Shown here one piece after another: positions 27,381 to 42,200 of a DNA stretch of 64,000 nucleotides. Origin of the DNA: Cephalopachus bancanus (taxonomy: Eukaryota > Chordata > Mammalia > Primates > Tarsiidae); the NCBI GenBank assembly GCA_027257055.1, contig JAPVLO010000123.1, positions 2,914,001-2,978,000 on the forward strand. The letters are read 5' to 3'. The translations under genes were made by a program, and so were the position numbers. Each line of letters opens with the position of its first letter. Within the stretch, counting starts at the first letter, position 1. Under the pieces are notes generated by a model. That model was not told the origin of the DNA, searched no databases, and worked only from the letters and a program-made list of their open reading frames with translations.

Positions 27381-30300
27381 CGTGCGTGTGTGTGTGTATG
27401 GGAGGGTGTGTGTATGTAGTTGTGTGACAGAGGTTTTCTAAAAGACCCATTTTAACCTGCTTAGCTGATAAAGGACTTTGACCAAGTCTAGGGGTACAAA
27501 ATAAATGTACAAAAGATGGTTATATTCTTATACACCAACAACAAACAGGCAGAGAACCAAATAAAAAGCATAATCCCATTCACAATAGCCACAAAAAAAT
27601 GAAATATTTTGGCATCTTTCTAACCAGAGAACTGAAAGACCTGTACTGAAAACTATAAAACACTGCTCAAAGAAATCCAAGAAGACACATACAAATGGAA
27701 AAATATTCCATGCTCAAGGATAGGAAGAATCAACATTGTTAAGATATTCATCCTACCAAAGGCAATCTACAGGCTCAATGCAATACCCATTAAATTACCC
27801 ACAACATTCTTCTCAGACCTGGATATGATAATACAGAAGTTCATATGGAAACATAAACGACCACAAATAGCCAAAACAATTCTTAACAAAAGAAACAAAG
27901 CAGAAGGTATCACCCTTCCAGACTTCAAACTTTACTATAAAGCTACAATAATCAAAACAGCCTAGTATTGGTACAAGAACAGGCATACAGACCAATAGAA
28001 CAGGATAGAGATTCTGGAAACAAAACCTCAATTTCTCAACCAACTTATCTTTGACAAAACCTCCAACAATAACTACTAGGGAGAGGAGAACCTATTCAGT
28101 AAACGGTGCTGGGAAAATTGGCTGATCACATGTAGAAGACTGAAACAGGACCCCTACATATCAACATACACAAAAATCAACTCTAAATAGATCAAAGACC
28201 AAACTATAAGAACCTTAGAAAATGCAAGAAACACCCTTTTGGAAATTGGAACTGGCAACCAATTCCTGATCAAAACCCCAACTGCCCATGCTACTAGAGA
28301 TAAGATAGACAAGTGAGACCTTATCAAACTGACAAGCTTCAGGAAACCAAAAGAAATTATCAAGAGAGTGGGAAGACAATCCACCGATTAGGAAAAAAAA
28401 ATTGCCAATTGTATATCTGACAAAGGCCTAACATCTAGGACTGACAAGGAACTCAAATGTGCCAAAAGGAAAAAAAAAAAAAAGTGGGCAAAAGACATGA
28501 ATAGGCACTTCTCAAAAGAAGAGAAATGGGCAGTCAACAGACACATGAAAAAGTGCTCAGCCTCACTAACCATTGGAGAAATGCAAATCAAAACCATATT
28601 GAGATATCACCTAACCTCAGTAAGAATGGTCATCATTAATAAAAACAAACAACAACAGATGCCGGCGAGGATGTGGAGAAAAAGGAACACTTCTACACTG
28701 TTGGTGGGAATACAAACTAGTGGATAAACAATGTGATACATATACATAATGGAATATTATGCAGTCGTAAAGGACAAACATATGGACTGTGCAGCAACTT
28801 GGGGGTCCTGTTTCAATCTTCTGCATGTGATCAGCCAGTTTTTCCTGCACCATTTACTGAATAGGTTCTCCTCTCCCTGGTAGTTGTTGTTGTAGGTTTT
28901 GTCAAAGATGAGTCAGTTGAGAAATTGAGGTTTGGGGATGGATTTAGAGTCTACATACTCAGTGATCTATCACAGAAACAAAGAACAGAGTACCACATGT
29001 TCTCACTCATAAGCAGACCTTTAACTATTATCATAATACTACAAGAAAGGGATTGGCAGTAGTGGAAAACTTCCAGGATATGGGGGGTAGGATTGGCAGT
29101 AGTGGGAAACTGCCAGGAGATAGGAGGCACACCTCATCAACAAGGGTACCTGCATAATGAACATTTGTATACCTAACCCTGAATTGTACCTCACATCTTT
29201 AAAATGAATTTTTTTTAAAGGTTCAAAAGTACAAATTTTAGATTTTAGATTCAAAAGTACAAATCATTTTAGTGTATTTGGATATTTAGACAAACTATAC
29301 AAATATATTTGACATTTTCCTAAGTAATTAGCTCTGTGAAAATGTAAAAAGTGATATATACATATAGGTGCTGATTATAACACTCATTATTACACTCTTT
29401 CCCTAAGTTAGAATTTCTTTTAAAATGAAAATAAAAATTTCTTTCTCTTACTTAAGGCAATTAATTGCCCACCATAAAGTATTTTTAGGTCTAATGCTAA
29501 CCACTACAAGCTCATTATAAGCTTTGCAAAGAAATTTTCCTAAAGCAAGCACAGAGGCCTCCATTATTTGGAGGTTTTACTTTCTATGGTTTCAGTTACC
29601 AGTGGTCAACTATAGTCTGAAAATATTAAATGCAAAAGTCTAAAAATAAATTACTCATAACTTTTAAATTGCACACTGTTCTGAGTAGCAAGATAAAATC
29701 TTTGCTATCCTGGCCCTTCTTCATCACAAGGGTGATTATAGTACAAATAAGATATTCTGAGAAAAAGAGATCATATTCAGATAACTTTTGTTATAGTATT
29801 TTGTTATAATTGTTCCATTTTGTTATTTATTTATTGCTGTTAATATCTTACTGTGCCTAATTTATAAATTAAACTTTATCATAGGCATGTATGTTTAGGT
29901 GAAAATATAGTATATAAAGGATTCATTCATAAACTAGTTGCTGCCTACTTGGTGCAATATAGTCTGACTTAGCATGTATTCTCTTGCATGAGATGCACTA
30001 GCAGGCTCTTAACTTATGACATATTTTGCAATGATTCCTACTAGTTATATTAGTCCCTATGCCCTAAGTCATGCCCTTATAAAGCATACTTGTGAAGTGG
30101 CTGGTTAATCAAAGTGATGACAAAAAGACACCTAAAGGACACCCATTATGCTACATGACCATTCAAAAGATAACTTTTAGTAGAACCATTCTGTAGACAC
30201 ACATGTCTTCTTTGTTGCTTAAGGATGTCAGAAGACCAATTACACAGGACATGAGGTTTGGAACTTACTGTATTTTTAAGATCAAGAATCAAGAAAATAA

Positions 30301-33300
30301 TAACCTTTTCAAAAATACTGTAAGTCTCTATGTTGAGGAAGAGAAAGGGATGGAAAAGAGGAGGTAAGAAAATATTCCTAAATATTACATTCACTAGATT
30401 TTAGATTTTGGTAATTAAAGAGTTTGGTATTCATTATTATTGAGGGGAAACTTTTGAAACTAAAGGATATGGCAGTCAACATAATGGGATTTCCTGTGAC
30501 TCAGAAGAGCAAGAGTGTCTAAAAGAGCACTTTAATAATCCACTCAAAGTTTATTTGAAAAACCATACAACTAATACTATATTCTTGAATAATATATCTT
30601 GAAGTAGGTAAACCTAATTTTAAAAGTTCTAAAAACATGTTTAAAATAATAACAAAGATTTCTATCAATTAAAAACAAATTTAAAGAGAGGTAGTTTCTT
30701 CTGAACATTTAAGACAATTGAAACTGGAGCAACTAAATGAATTGAGACTGCTAACCAATCTCAAGCTCAGCTTTAGCAGATGTGATGGAAAAGCTGCAGC
30801 CTCATAGACGGGGCTCAGCTCTGCAGAGTCTCAAGTCAAACTCAGGCTCTTACTTAGTGTCTAAAGGACTGCTGGGACACACTTTCAGTTAAAATATAAA
30901 CAGCTGGGAATTAAAATATTCAAATATCATAAAGTATTTAGGAGTCAACTGAGTAAAAGCATCACAAATCTAAAACAAATATAACTAAAATAAGAATACC
31001 TGTACTAAATTTGAAGTCCACAAATTTCCATTCTCTTGCTCTGCACCATTCAACTTCATTTGATGATTTCTAATTCATCAAATCTCTACCAATTCAGCTA
31101 TTTTCAACCAGCTGAAAGTCATTTTGTTTGTGAAGTTATCGAACAAAGGATATATTGTTTTCTCTTCCAGAAAAATATGATCCAAACAGGTCTCAGAACC
31201 AGCTGGAGAATGCAAACATTGTAACTTTTTTAAAAAAGAAAGCTATGACACAGAAAGGAAATGTGGTAATAGAGGTCATGGCAAAAAAAAAGAGGAATCT
31301 GCATACCTCTGTTGTAATGCAGTTTGACCACTGACCTGTATGCTAGACAAAAGAGGACAGTTTTGTGCACATTTCCGCATCTGTTATTAGGTCTTGTTTT
31401 AGCTGGAGAGGGGTAAATTGAGAGGAAGAGATAATATCTTGCAGAGAAGATAGCATGGCTTTTAAAAGTATGGTTTTTCTTCTTTAAAAAAATACAACAG
31501 GGCTAGACTACTCAAGCAGCTATTAAAAAAGAAAGAGCAGCATTCAGAATACTTAGAAATATTATAATACAAGTAACCCACTTCTGTTGAAAACTCTCAC
31601 TTGTACAACTGTAAAATAAAAACAAAACAAAATAAAATAAAAAATAAAGTTTACAGAAGGTGGGGGGAAAAAAAGAAATATTATAATACAGGACTTCCTG
31701 AAATGTACTCTATAAAACACTGGTTCCAGGAGATATCCAGAAAAAAAGGAGTTCTGTGGTCAAACATTTTAAAGGCACCAAGTTGTCTTGAGAAGAGAAA
31801 CCTAATTCATTTTGTTTACCTTGGTACTTCCTAAACATATTAATTTTTTTTCCTAAAAACATCTCAGTACATCCCAAGAACCAGTGTTTTTTGGCCACAT
31901 TGAGAGATGTTGGGCTGTTTTTAAAAGTGGGGGGACATGGAATATAATTAATAAACAGATACTTTCAAGGCAGGGAGAAAACAGGCAAATCTCAAGAAAA
32001 GGTCACTAAAGTTAAGCAGATTTTGAAATACAATTTGCTCTCCTATATCATTTGGCATTACTGATAACTTCTAAATAGCTAAGTTATCCAACAAAGCAAA
32101 ACAGTATTCTTGTGAGTTAGATTCCACAGTGTTGTCCCTTAGACATTAGCTCTCATTCGGAACTCTGTATTACATATGCATACTTAAGGTTTTCATTACA
32201 CAATGAATGGATGCAATTAGAAAATCCAGGGTACTCACTATTTTAACCCTCTCTCTTCAGAAACTACCTGAGAGTATCACTAAAACCCATTGGATTCTGA
32301 ATTCAGGAGTCTATTCCACATCCTATCTAGAAACTAAGAACAGCTCTGGAACCAACCTTCAGAGCCTTAAAAACTGATCAAAATTAATTTTCAACATGTT
32401 TCAATTACTCCTTCACTCCCCCCTGCCATGGCTACTTAAACCAAGACCATGTCTTATGAATGATCATATGAGCTGCCTCCCACATATAATTTCCCCAGGC
32501 TTTTCATGTACAGACTGATTCCATGGCAAGGGATTCTAACCTCTGTATTTTCCCCCTTAGCCTCAAGTAGCACCTCTCCGCTTTCACAAAACATATTCAA
32601 GGAGTTTTAAGGCTTTCTATCAGCTATGATCAGCTCCTGCTGTCAATATGCCAAAATATGTCATTCAACCTGCCAAAGGTCAGCATTAAAAGGAGTAAAA
32701 GGATGAGAACAGGTAATATCATTCTGACTAACCAGCATGATTACATGTTCCAAGTTTCCAGATGTTAGAGGGTTTTCTGATGATTTTAAGAGCTAAATCT
32801 GACAGCCTGGGTTTAGATACACAATTTGTACAATGCCAGAGTTTATTTTTAAGGTGGTGGACCACCACCATCTGGTTTCTCTAGATTAGAAATTCAAAAT
32901 TAAAGGAAAGATCAAATCTCAAGTTTCAAGACTAAATTTTGAATGACTTACCTCAACTTCTACCTTAGTGAAGGGCTGGCAGAAAGTAAGCACACAAAGC
33001 TGAATGCTGAAGAGAAAAAAAGAAATGACTATAAATGGTAATAAAAGTATCATCTAATTTTACTCAACAATCCATTCTTTACACACAAATACCCCTACAT
33101 CACACTTCACATATATTTTGCATTTATAAATGCTACACTGCAGGTATAACACTTATTGGGCTTAGACAACTATTTTATATTCAAAAGTAACCAAATGAAT
33201 ATCAAATATGCATTTGTGAGTCAGAGCTGCAGCTCAGCAGACTAAACCCCAAATTTGACAATATACATTCACAGGACCAAATCCTGAGAGGCCACATTTG

Positions 33301-36226
33301 AAGGTACATCAATGTGTTTGTAGGAAAACTCCTGGGTAGAACATTACATTTTCAAACTCTTTTCTGATATTAACAAAAAACAATAACAGTAGGCTTTTCC
33401 TTAAAAGCAGAAACTTTATCAATATTGCCTCTATTATTAGTAAATGTTTAAGTTATGGGGCAGTCTTCTGAAAAGTTACACATTTTATTATAAAGCTAGA
33501 TAAAGGCTTTCTTTAAAATGGTCAACACCAACAATATCAAAGATAATTTTTGAAATAGTCGTTCCAACTAGCAGCTTTCCAGGACATAGTAAGACTGAAT
33601 AGGATTTCTATAGGATTTTTAAGTTAGTTTCATTAGACAGTTGACCCAGAAATAAGGGCTAGACTACACGTTTAAGAAAACAACCAACCGATTTTTTTTA
33701 CTACTAAAATATATATATATATAATTTATCTGCAAAAATTACCTGAAGGGACTTATTTAATAAATTTAGAAGCATGCCGGGCTCGGTGGCTCAGCCTGTA
33801 ATCCCGGGCCTTTGGGAGGCTGAGGTGAGTGGATTGCCTGAGCCCGTGGGTTCGAGACCCGCCTGGGCAGGCGAGACCTCATCTCTACAATAAATCAAAA
33901 AATTAGCCGGGTGTGGTAGCGCCCGCCTGTAGTTCCAGCTACTTGGAAGGCTGGGGCGGAAGGATCGCCAGAGCCCAGCAGGTCGAGGCTGCGGTGGCTG
34001 GGAGTGGCCACTGCACTCCAGTCTGGGTGACAGAGTGAGACTCCAACTCAAAAAACAATAAAATAAAATAAAAAAATAAATTTAGAAGCTTAAATTTAGG
34101 AGTTTAGGAATATAGTTAAAATAATTTAGAAAGTAGATTTACCACTTCCATAATTAATTATAAACTGTTAACGAGTCAGTTCTCAAACCTTGCATCTAAA
34201 AGGGAAAACATGTCCTACTATCTATACACTCCAAAGTCAATCCACATTATCCAACATAAAGAAAAGGACTTTTTAATTATTTAAATAGCACCATGGAATT
34301 CAGTTATTTGAATAGATACATATTCTGTTCTGAAAGTTCTGAATGCTGTGGAAAATTAAAGCACATATAAGTTCTCGTTAAATTCTTGTCCACAATACAG
34401 ACAAACCAAATGCTTCTTAGACTGATACAAAACAGCTTTTCATAGTTGCCCTTTTCTAAGTTTATTCCCTGAGTCTCCTCTCCTTTACAATATCTGATTT
34501 GGTATAAAATCTCTTCCTTAGAATCTGGGACTAGAGTAGCACTCGGAGCGAGGACAACTGAGAAAATTTAGAAGTAACACAGTGCTACCAACATTAAGTA
34601 GATCAGAAGACAGAGGTGGAAATGAATTGGGCCATACATAAGTGCAACGTAACATTTGGACAAAACAAAGTTGTATTTTTAAAGATTTTGTGTTTGTTTA
34701 TAAGTCCTAATAAATCTGTCTCAAAATATTTTTTCCCTTTCATTTCTGACTTCTTTCTCCTATTTTCTTTTTCTTTCTTTCTTTTTTAAATTATAAAGAT
34801 GTAGGGTACAATTCAGGGTTAGGTATACAAATGTTGATTATGCAGGTACCCTTGTTGATGAGGCATGACCCTCCCTTGCCTTGCCGTTTCCCTCAACTGC
34901 CAATCCCACCTCCCCTCCACTGACAGTTTCTCACTATTGCCAATCCCTTTCTTACAGTGTTATAATAATTGTTCAAGGTCCACTTATGAGTGAGAACATA
35001 TGGTACTCAGTTCTTTGTTTCTGTGATACATCACTGAGTATAATCAACTCGAAATCCATTCAAGTTGCTGCAATGTCCATATGTTTGTCCTTCTTTACAG
35101 CAGCATAATATTCCACCGTGTATATGTACCACATTTTAAAAATCCAGTCCAGCTTTGATGGGCAACATGGTTGGTTCCATGTTTTTGCTATTGTGAATAG
35201 AGCTGCAACAAACATACGTGTGTAGGTATCTTTTTTGTAAAATGATTTGAGTCTTTTGCCTTTATCACACACTTCCCAGTTCAGAAGGCTAGATTAACTA
35301 AACCACTCTATTTTCTACTTAATTCTATCTTTACTGGTCCTTCTTCTAGACAAGCCTTCTCATATTTTATCTCCACATCTACCTAGACTGCTGTGCAACC
35401 AAAAAATGTCCTATTGACCACACAGGGACCATCTCCATAAGGAACTTTACCTACACAAGACCAAAGGATGGCATACCTTAGGAAGCATAAACATGCTACC
35501 CACTCAACTTTAAGACACTTTTTTTTTAATGCTTTCATATTACTTGTTTCTCCTAACTCTCCCTTGTATAAAAGCAGCCAGGAATTCAAAATCAATAGTG
35601 GCATGAAACACATATTTTAGTTAAATAAATAAGTAGATTTCCTGGTAAGTTAAAGATTATACACTGTTTAGATATCCTTTACAACTTATGTACTTATCTT
35701 CAACTGCCAAGGACTGAAGCATAACAGGAACAAAAATGTTTCACATGTGTTCATGTCTATTCCACTGGCCTGTCAGTTATCTATTCTGATTTAAATTTAT
35801 TATTTCAAAGCAATTGACATATATAAAGAATAAAGAAACTGCACAGTATTTAAAAAATTTGAATTTCAAAAGTTGATTGGATTGTGTAAAAGTTATCTTT
35901 AAAAGGCCACGATGTGCTGGATGTCTTTAAATATTTCCAATTGGGCCAGGCTTGGTGGTTCAGCCTGTAATCCTGTGCTTTGGGAGGCTGAGGTGAGTGG
36001 ATTGCCTGAGCCCATGGGTTCGAGACCCGCCTGGGCAACTTGGAGAGACCTCATCTCTACAATAAATCAAAAAATTAGCCGGGTGTGGTAGCGTGTGCCT
36101 ATAATTCCGGCTACTTGGAAGGCTGAGGTGGAAGGATCGCCGGAGCCCAGCAGGTCGAGGCTGGAGTGGCTGGGAGTGGCCACTGCACTGCAGTCTGGGC
36201 AACAGAGTGAGACTCCAACTCAAAAC

Positions 36227-36277
<51 letters not shown>

Positions 36278-39200
36278 TTTCAACTGATTGTCACCCAGCT
36301 ATCAACAATGTTATTTGAGCTCTGTGCTTAACAATATCAAAACTGTGTAAGCCCTAAAGTCTTCTAATCCAGGTGTTTCACATGACTTTCCCCAAAATTT
36401 AAACAGGATCAGACTTATCCAGGAGGAACTAAACAAAAGATCTGGAGAAAGAGTAATTTTCTACATACTTTTGAAAGGTCTATTTCACTTCAGCTTGTTT
36501 AAAAATGAAACTGTGTTCCTCTCCTTTTTAAAATACTTAGATAAACTGCTGATCTCGGTGCTTTTAAAATCCAAAAAACAGAACTGAAATCTTGGTTAGC
36601 TATTTTTTCAACTTATATCAAACACATCATAACTATTTCAGACCATATGACTAAACTGCTCTGAACTGCTTAAACCAACATAGTAAGAATGGAGACATCA
36701 GATAATGACAAATCCATAATGGAAATAAAACTACAAAATTAAAGCTAAGTGTGATGCAAACTACATCATTTACAAACTGGCAGAAAAACACTGGAGAACT
36801 ATTTGAATATGATAGGTGACTAGAATTCTGCACATAGGAGACACCAGGGGTTGATAGGTAAGATAGTAATGCTCTCTACAGAGATTGTCCGACCAGAGAG
36901 GCTGACCAGAAATCTTTAGTTTTATAACAACAAGGCTGTTTTTTAAAAAAAGGAATAAATGATCTTTCTTTTTCTTCACTAAAATACAATTTACATAAAC
37001 TAATAACAGATATAAGCTACTTACAATGTATATCCTTGCCATGTCCAGGTCACAGTATCCTGTAATAATAGAAATACTGAAGCTATTAGTACAGAGGAAA
37101 AATATCAAATAAAATAAAGATCTTATATTAACATGAGGATTCATGAACATCTTTTCTGAAATTAAAAGCAACATGCTAAAAAGTAAAATAAGCATAATAT
37201 TATTATTAAGGAACAATGAACTGATCTATGAATTTTTTGATATTTCTACATAGCAAAGATCCCTTTCCTTATGTTATCACATATCATTTTATGGAGCAAG
37301 TCATTCTGAATTTTTAAAAAATTTTGTACATGTTTAGCTACTTTTCTCCTAATATGAAGATATCTGGATAATTAATTTGCTTACCAAAAAATAAAAAAAA
37401 TAAAAAAACCCAAAAGACCAAGAATGCATCATTTCCCAAGAAAAAAGGGGAATATTTGAGAGAAAATATTAAAGTTGTATATACTTAAAGAATTTGAATA
37501 TACAATAGATTCAAACCTACAGGCAGAAGGACAATGAATAAAAGTTTAGGCTGGGCTTGGTGGCTCAGCCTGTAATACCAGCACTTTGGGAGGCCGAGGC
37601 GAGTGGATTGCCTGAGCCTGCGGGTTCGAGACACCTGGGCAACTTGGCGAGACCTCATTTCTACAATAAATAAAAAATTAGTCGGGTGTGGTAGCACGTG
37701 CCTGTAGTTCCAGCTACTTGGAAGGCTGAGGCGGAAGGATCGCCAGAGCTCAGCAGGGCGAGGCTGCGGGAGCGTGCCACTGCACTCCAGTCTGGGTGAT
37801 AGAGTGAGACTCCAACTCAAAAAAAAAAAAAAAAAAAAAGTTTAATAGATTTTAATTTTTCTTTTAACCACATATGTCCAAGGTTGAAAAATCAACCTCT
37901 AAATTGAAAGCTGAATTGATTAAAAACTCTTAATCTTAAATAGCATAGATAACTAATAATTACATCCTATCCTTTTAAATAAATTCTCTAGTAAAGAAAG
38001 TTTCTCTCAAAACTAAAACACTCCTAAAAAATATTTTTCTTTAGAAAAATAGTGGTACAATCAATATCCAGAGGACAACAACGTACTGACTGGAGCAGAA
38101 GAAACAATTTTCTGAGTCAATTCTGGACTTTGTATAAGATGTTTCTTTCCAGATATTTTCTTATTTAATTAAGCCATTTATTACCAAGGGTCACACAGTT
38201 AGTAAGTACTGAGCCAGTAATTAAAGATCAAGTCTCTCCCAAATATATCTTACTACTCCAATGCTTTTCCATTAGTAATGACCACTGAATCAGGAATAGT
38301 TTCCTTCTATGCTTAATGAAAATCATAAATTTGTATTATCCAGTCTAATGGGACCCTAAGTTGGAACTTAATCACATCAACATAGTGACAATGGAGTAGT
38401 GGCTAAGGAAATGTCTTATTGAAGCCAATCAGTAATAGTGAAATAATATTTAATATTGGCATCAACAAATATGTGCCTATCTTACAAAATTTTAAAAACC
38501 AGAAGTGGCAAGCAAAATGAACCCGCCCATTGGCTTCTACCATTTATCTATTCATAACCTTATTTAAACATTAAAAGGGATCCTAGGGAATTTGTGCTAT
38601 TTGAAATTCTTCCAATACAAAATACTATGCTTACCAGTTTATTTGGGTATCTGAGGAGAATTGGCTGCACTGGAACTCCTGGAATGAAGGCTCCTATAAC
38701 CACATTGAAATTTTATAATGTGTTTTTACATAAATAAAAGTTGTATAATAAAGAAACAAATAATAGTATAAATAAATATATACTTTAAGGATATACATAA
38801 TAGAAATTATTTGCTAAATGTTGATAAATCCCTAGTGTTTACTAAAACAAGACATTTTTAGAATTAAAAATTATTTAAGTAAAATATTAAATGCTGTGCC
38901 TAAGCCACTTAAGATACTTATTTCCCTACTTTTTTTCATTTTCCAAATATCCATTATTCAACAGGATTTTTTAAAAAGTAATTACAAAATTAAGACAGAG
39001 AAACTATGATGAAAATTTATATGAAACCAATTGCTTAATACAAAAACACTTGCTAGAAGAGACTCATAACTTTGGTGCTGGGCATTCTAGCAGCCAATAC
39101 AAAAACATGTCAAAGTGTTAAAAGCTGCAGTGAAAGTTGCATTCACTGACTTCATACTTTTTTTAAAGTTAACCTTAGAAGGCATTTACAACCGGGCTCG

Positions 39201-42200
39201 GTTGTAATCCTGCGCCTTTGGGAGGTTGAGGTGAGTGGATTGCCTGAGCCCGCGGGTTCAAGACCCGCCTGGGCAGCCAACACCTCATCTCTACAATAAA
39301 ATCAAAAAATTAGCTGGGCGTGGTAGCGTGTGCCTGTAATTCCAGCTACTTGGAAGGCTGAGGCAGAAGGACTGCCGGAGCCCAGCAGGTTGAGGCTGTG
39401 GTGACCGGGAGCGGCCACTGCACTCCAGTCTGAGTGACAGAGTGAGACTCCAACTCAAAAAAAAAAAAAAAAAAAGAAGGCATTTAAAGACATTATAGTG
39501 ATAATGAAATAGGTTTTCTACTTGATGACATAGGACCCGAGGTGTCTGTGAGGGTGCACACACATACAAAGACAAAGACACATACCCCACAAGAGTGATC
39601 ATTACGATCACTAAGAAGGAGGTATGACACCAAAAGAGAAAACAAAGGAGTTCTGTAGATCCACAGCATTAAAAACTCATTATCAGAAAAGAAGAAATGC
39701 TCAGAGCAAATCAAAGAGTTATTATGTACATTACTATGACATAATTTGAGAAATCTTCCATGTTATTTGTTATGATATATAATTTAATTTTTCTCACCTG
39801 GTTTAAAAGTAATCAAACAGGAACGATTAGTACAAGTACCTTCTGGGAAAACTAGTATCTTAGGAAAAAAGGAACAGGTTTAATGTTTCAGGTTAATTAA
39901 AAGATTACCTCTTTACTTGCTTTCTTATGACTTCACAACAGGTGCCACTGCTTAAAAAACAAAAATGAAATAAAAACCTAACTCTTGATTCTAATGAAAG
40001 CTAGAACCAGCTCATTCAATTTTCCTCTAAAAGAAGTATAGTCTGACCATTAAGATAATTAGAAAAATGAATTTAAATTTTGAATAGAGGACACGCTTAA
40101 CAAATGTTTCTTATGATATTAATGGTCTGAATAAACTTAAAAGATGTAAAGTGTAAGTTATGGTGCAAGTAGATATTAGGCTATATTAAATTATTTCTTC
40201 TGCTATACATTCCTAAGCAAATAATTTCCTACTTCCTTTGTTTCAGTTTTACATTAAACAATTTTCACCTAAAACATAGATATATACACACATATATATG
40301 GTGAGATTATATATGTATATGTGTGTGTGTGTATAGCAACAATATCCTTTTTTTTTTGAGGAAGTGTTTTTAGCTTTTATTGTAATTCTTTATGTTTTCC
40401 ATGTGAAAAATATGCAGTATGGTTAGTTTCCTCATTAAGTATAATAGCAACTTGATTTTCTGATGCTGTTAAAATTTAGTCATGAGTAAATTGCTAAGTA
40501 AATAAAAGAAAAAAGAAAATCCCTGTATTCACAGCAGTTATTAAAGAATGTTTTCTAATAATTAGAGGGAGAAAGCACTATTGGGCTACGTTGCCACAAT
40601 AACAGGTTATTTATAAAATAAAAATTTTGAATAGGCATAATTCCATCCTCCAACTAAAAAATAGGTTCCCCATGAGAACTGGATACAATATCAAATATAT
40701 TTTATTCAGTGGAAATTCAAAAGTTATATTATTAACAATGAATTGCTATAGAGTGAATCATAAAATCTCAGAGGTAGAAGAGGCATTAAAAATCACCTAG
40801 CATCTTCAATGCTTAAATTCTTTCTACAATATCCCCCCCAAGTGGTTGCTCAGCCAATGCCTGAAAATTCTAGAAAAGGACTCCAAATCACACCATTCTA
40901 CCTCGAGTCAGAAAGCTCTTCCTCAAGATGAGCAAAATGACCTGAAATATACTTGTTATCTTCTACCTACTAGTCCTAGATATATTTTTTAGATCCACAG
41001 AAAAAAAAAAAATCCTATTTCAAATGCCAGCTATTCTCACTCCTCTTTTTAATCATTCTTCATATGCTTTGGTTTCTAAAACCACCTGGTTGGTCATACA
41101 TACTTGGTACTTGAACATCCACATTTTACCATGCATGATCAGATCACTGCAGATATTAGATATCAGTTTGCTAAAGATTACTTGTTTTCAACTGTGCAAA
41201 GATAAAGGGATACTTTTTAGACACCTCTGACTTATTATGTAAAAAATATTGCCTCTTCTTTACCCTCAAAAGGCATTCCAAGGAAGAGGGTGGTGAGATG
41301 ATAAAGTTTTAAAAAAAGTTCTACAGGTGATTCTGATATGCCATTTGATCTAAAAAGCACTATCTAAAATATACATCAGATAAGATTAAAGATCTTAGTC
41401 ACTTTTTCAGTAAATTTAACATACTACTGAGTATAACTGAGCATCAATATCTCCTATCCCACGTTTAAAAAGATAATTAAATTCAGAGTTTGAGAATCAC
41501 TTTTTATGACTCAAAGAAAAAAATAGTTCAAAGAGTTTGGAGGAAAAGACTTATATCTTTATCTTTTTTAAAATTTATCTTTTTTTTCTTATTTTTGAGT
41601 TGGAGTCTTACTCCATCGCCCAGGCTAGGCTGGAGTGCAATGGCACGTTCACGGCCACCCCAGTGTCGACTTGCTGGGCTCCAGCGATCCTTCCACTTAA
41701 TTCCATGGAGTATTTCTGGGCAAAAGGACTTCTTAATACTACTTCATTTATTTTGCATCTATTATGCTAAAGATATCTAACATAGATGTAGTCAAATATT
41801 GCTATCTGTGGATGCAAATAAGTTGACAGATGTACAATAAATAAATTGCGAATATATTCAGATGACATCTACTGTGTTTTACCTGAGGCCACTCCCCTCC
41901 TGATGTTGCTCGCTTTATTATTTCATTTATTGTGCTTTTTCGGGAATCCGGATCTACACGGGATACCAACACTGGCTGCACAGCCCGTAACAGTCCTTTA
42001 AAACAAATGAAAAATCACAATCCAGGTCATTTTTTTTTCTTTTTTTTTTGAGTAAAAGTCTCACTCTTTCACCCAGGCTGGAGTATAATAGCATGATCAC
42101 ACAGCTTTGATCTGCTGAACTCAGGTAATCCTTCTGCCTCAGCCTTCCAATTAGGTGAGACTACAGGCACATGCCACCATGCACAGCTAATTTTTTTTTT

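Noticed and set aside
36227..36276. Regular short repeats considered as a CRISPR-like array
   Set aside because: It is a pure GATA tetranucleotide run in an Alu tail, with no spacers, in a primate nuclear genome.
36770..37216. 148-residue open frame, the longest in the window
   Set aside because: It overlaps LPCAT2 exon 7 on the same strand but in the wrong frame and is otherwise AT-rich intron; the splice sites and split codons support only the 35-nt exon.
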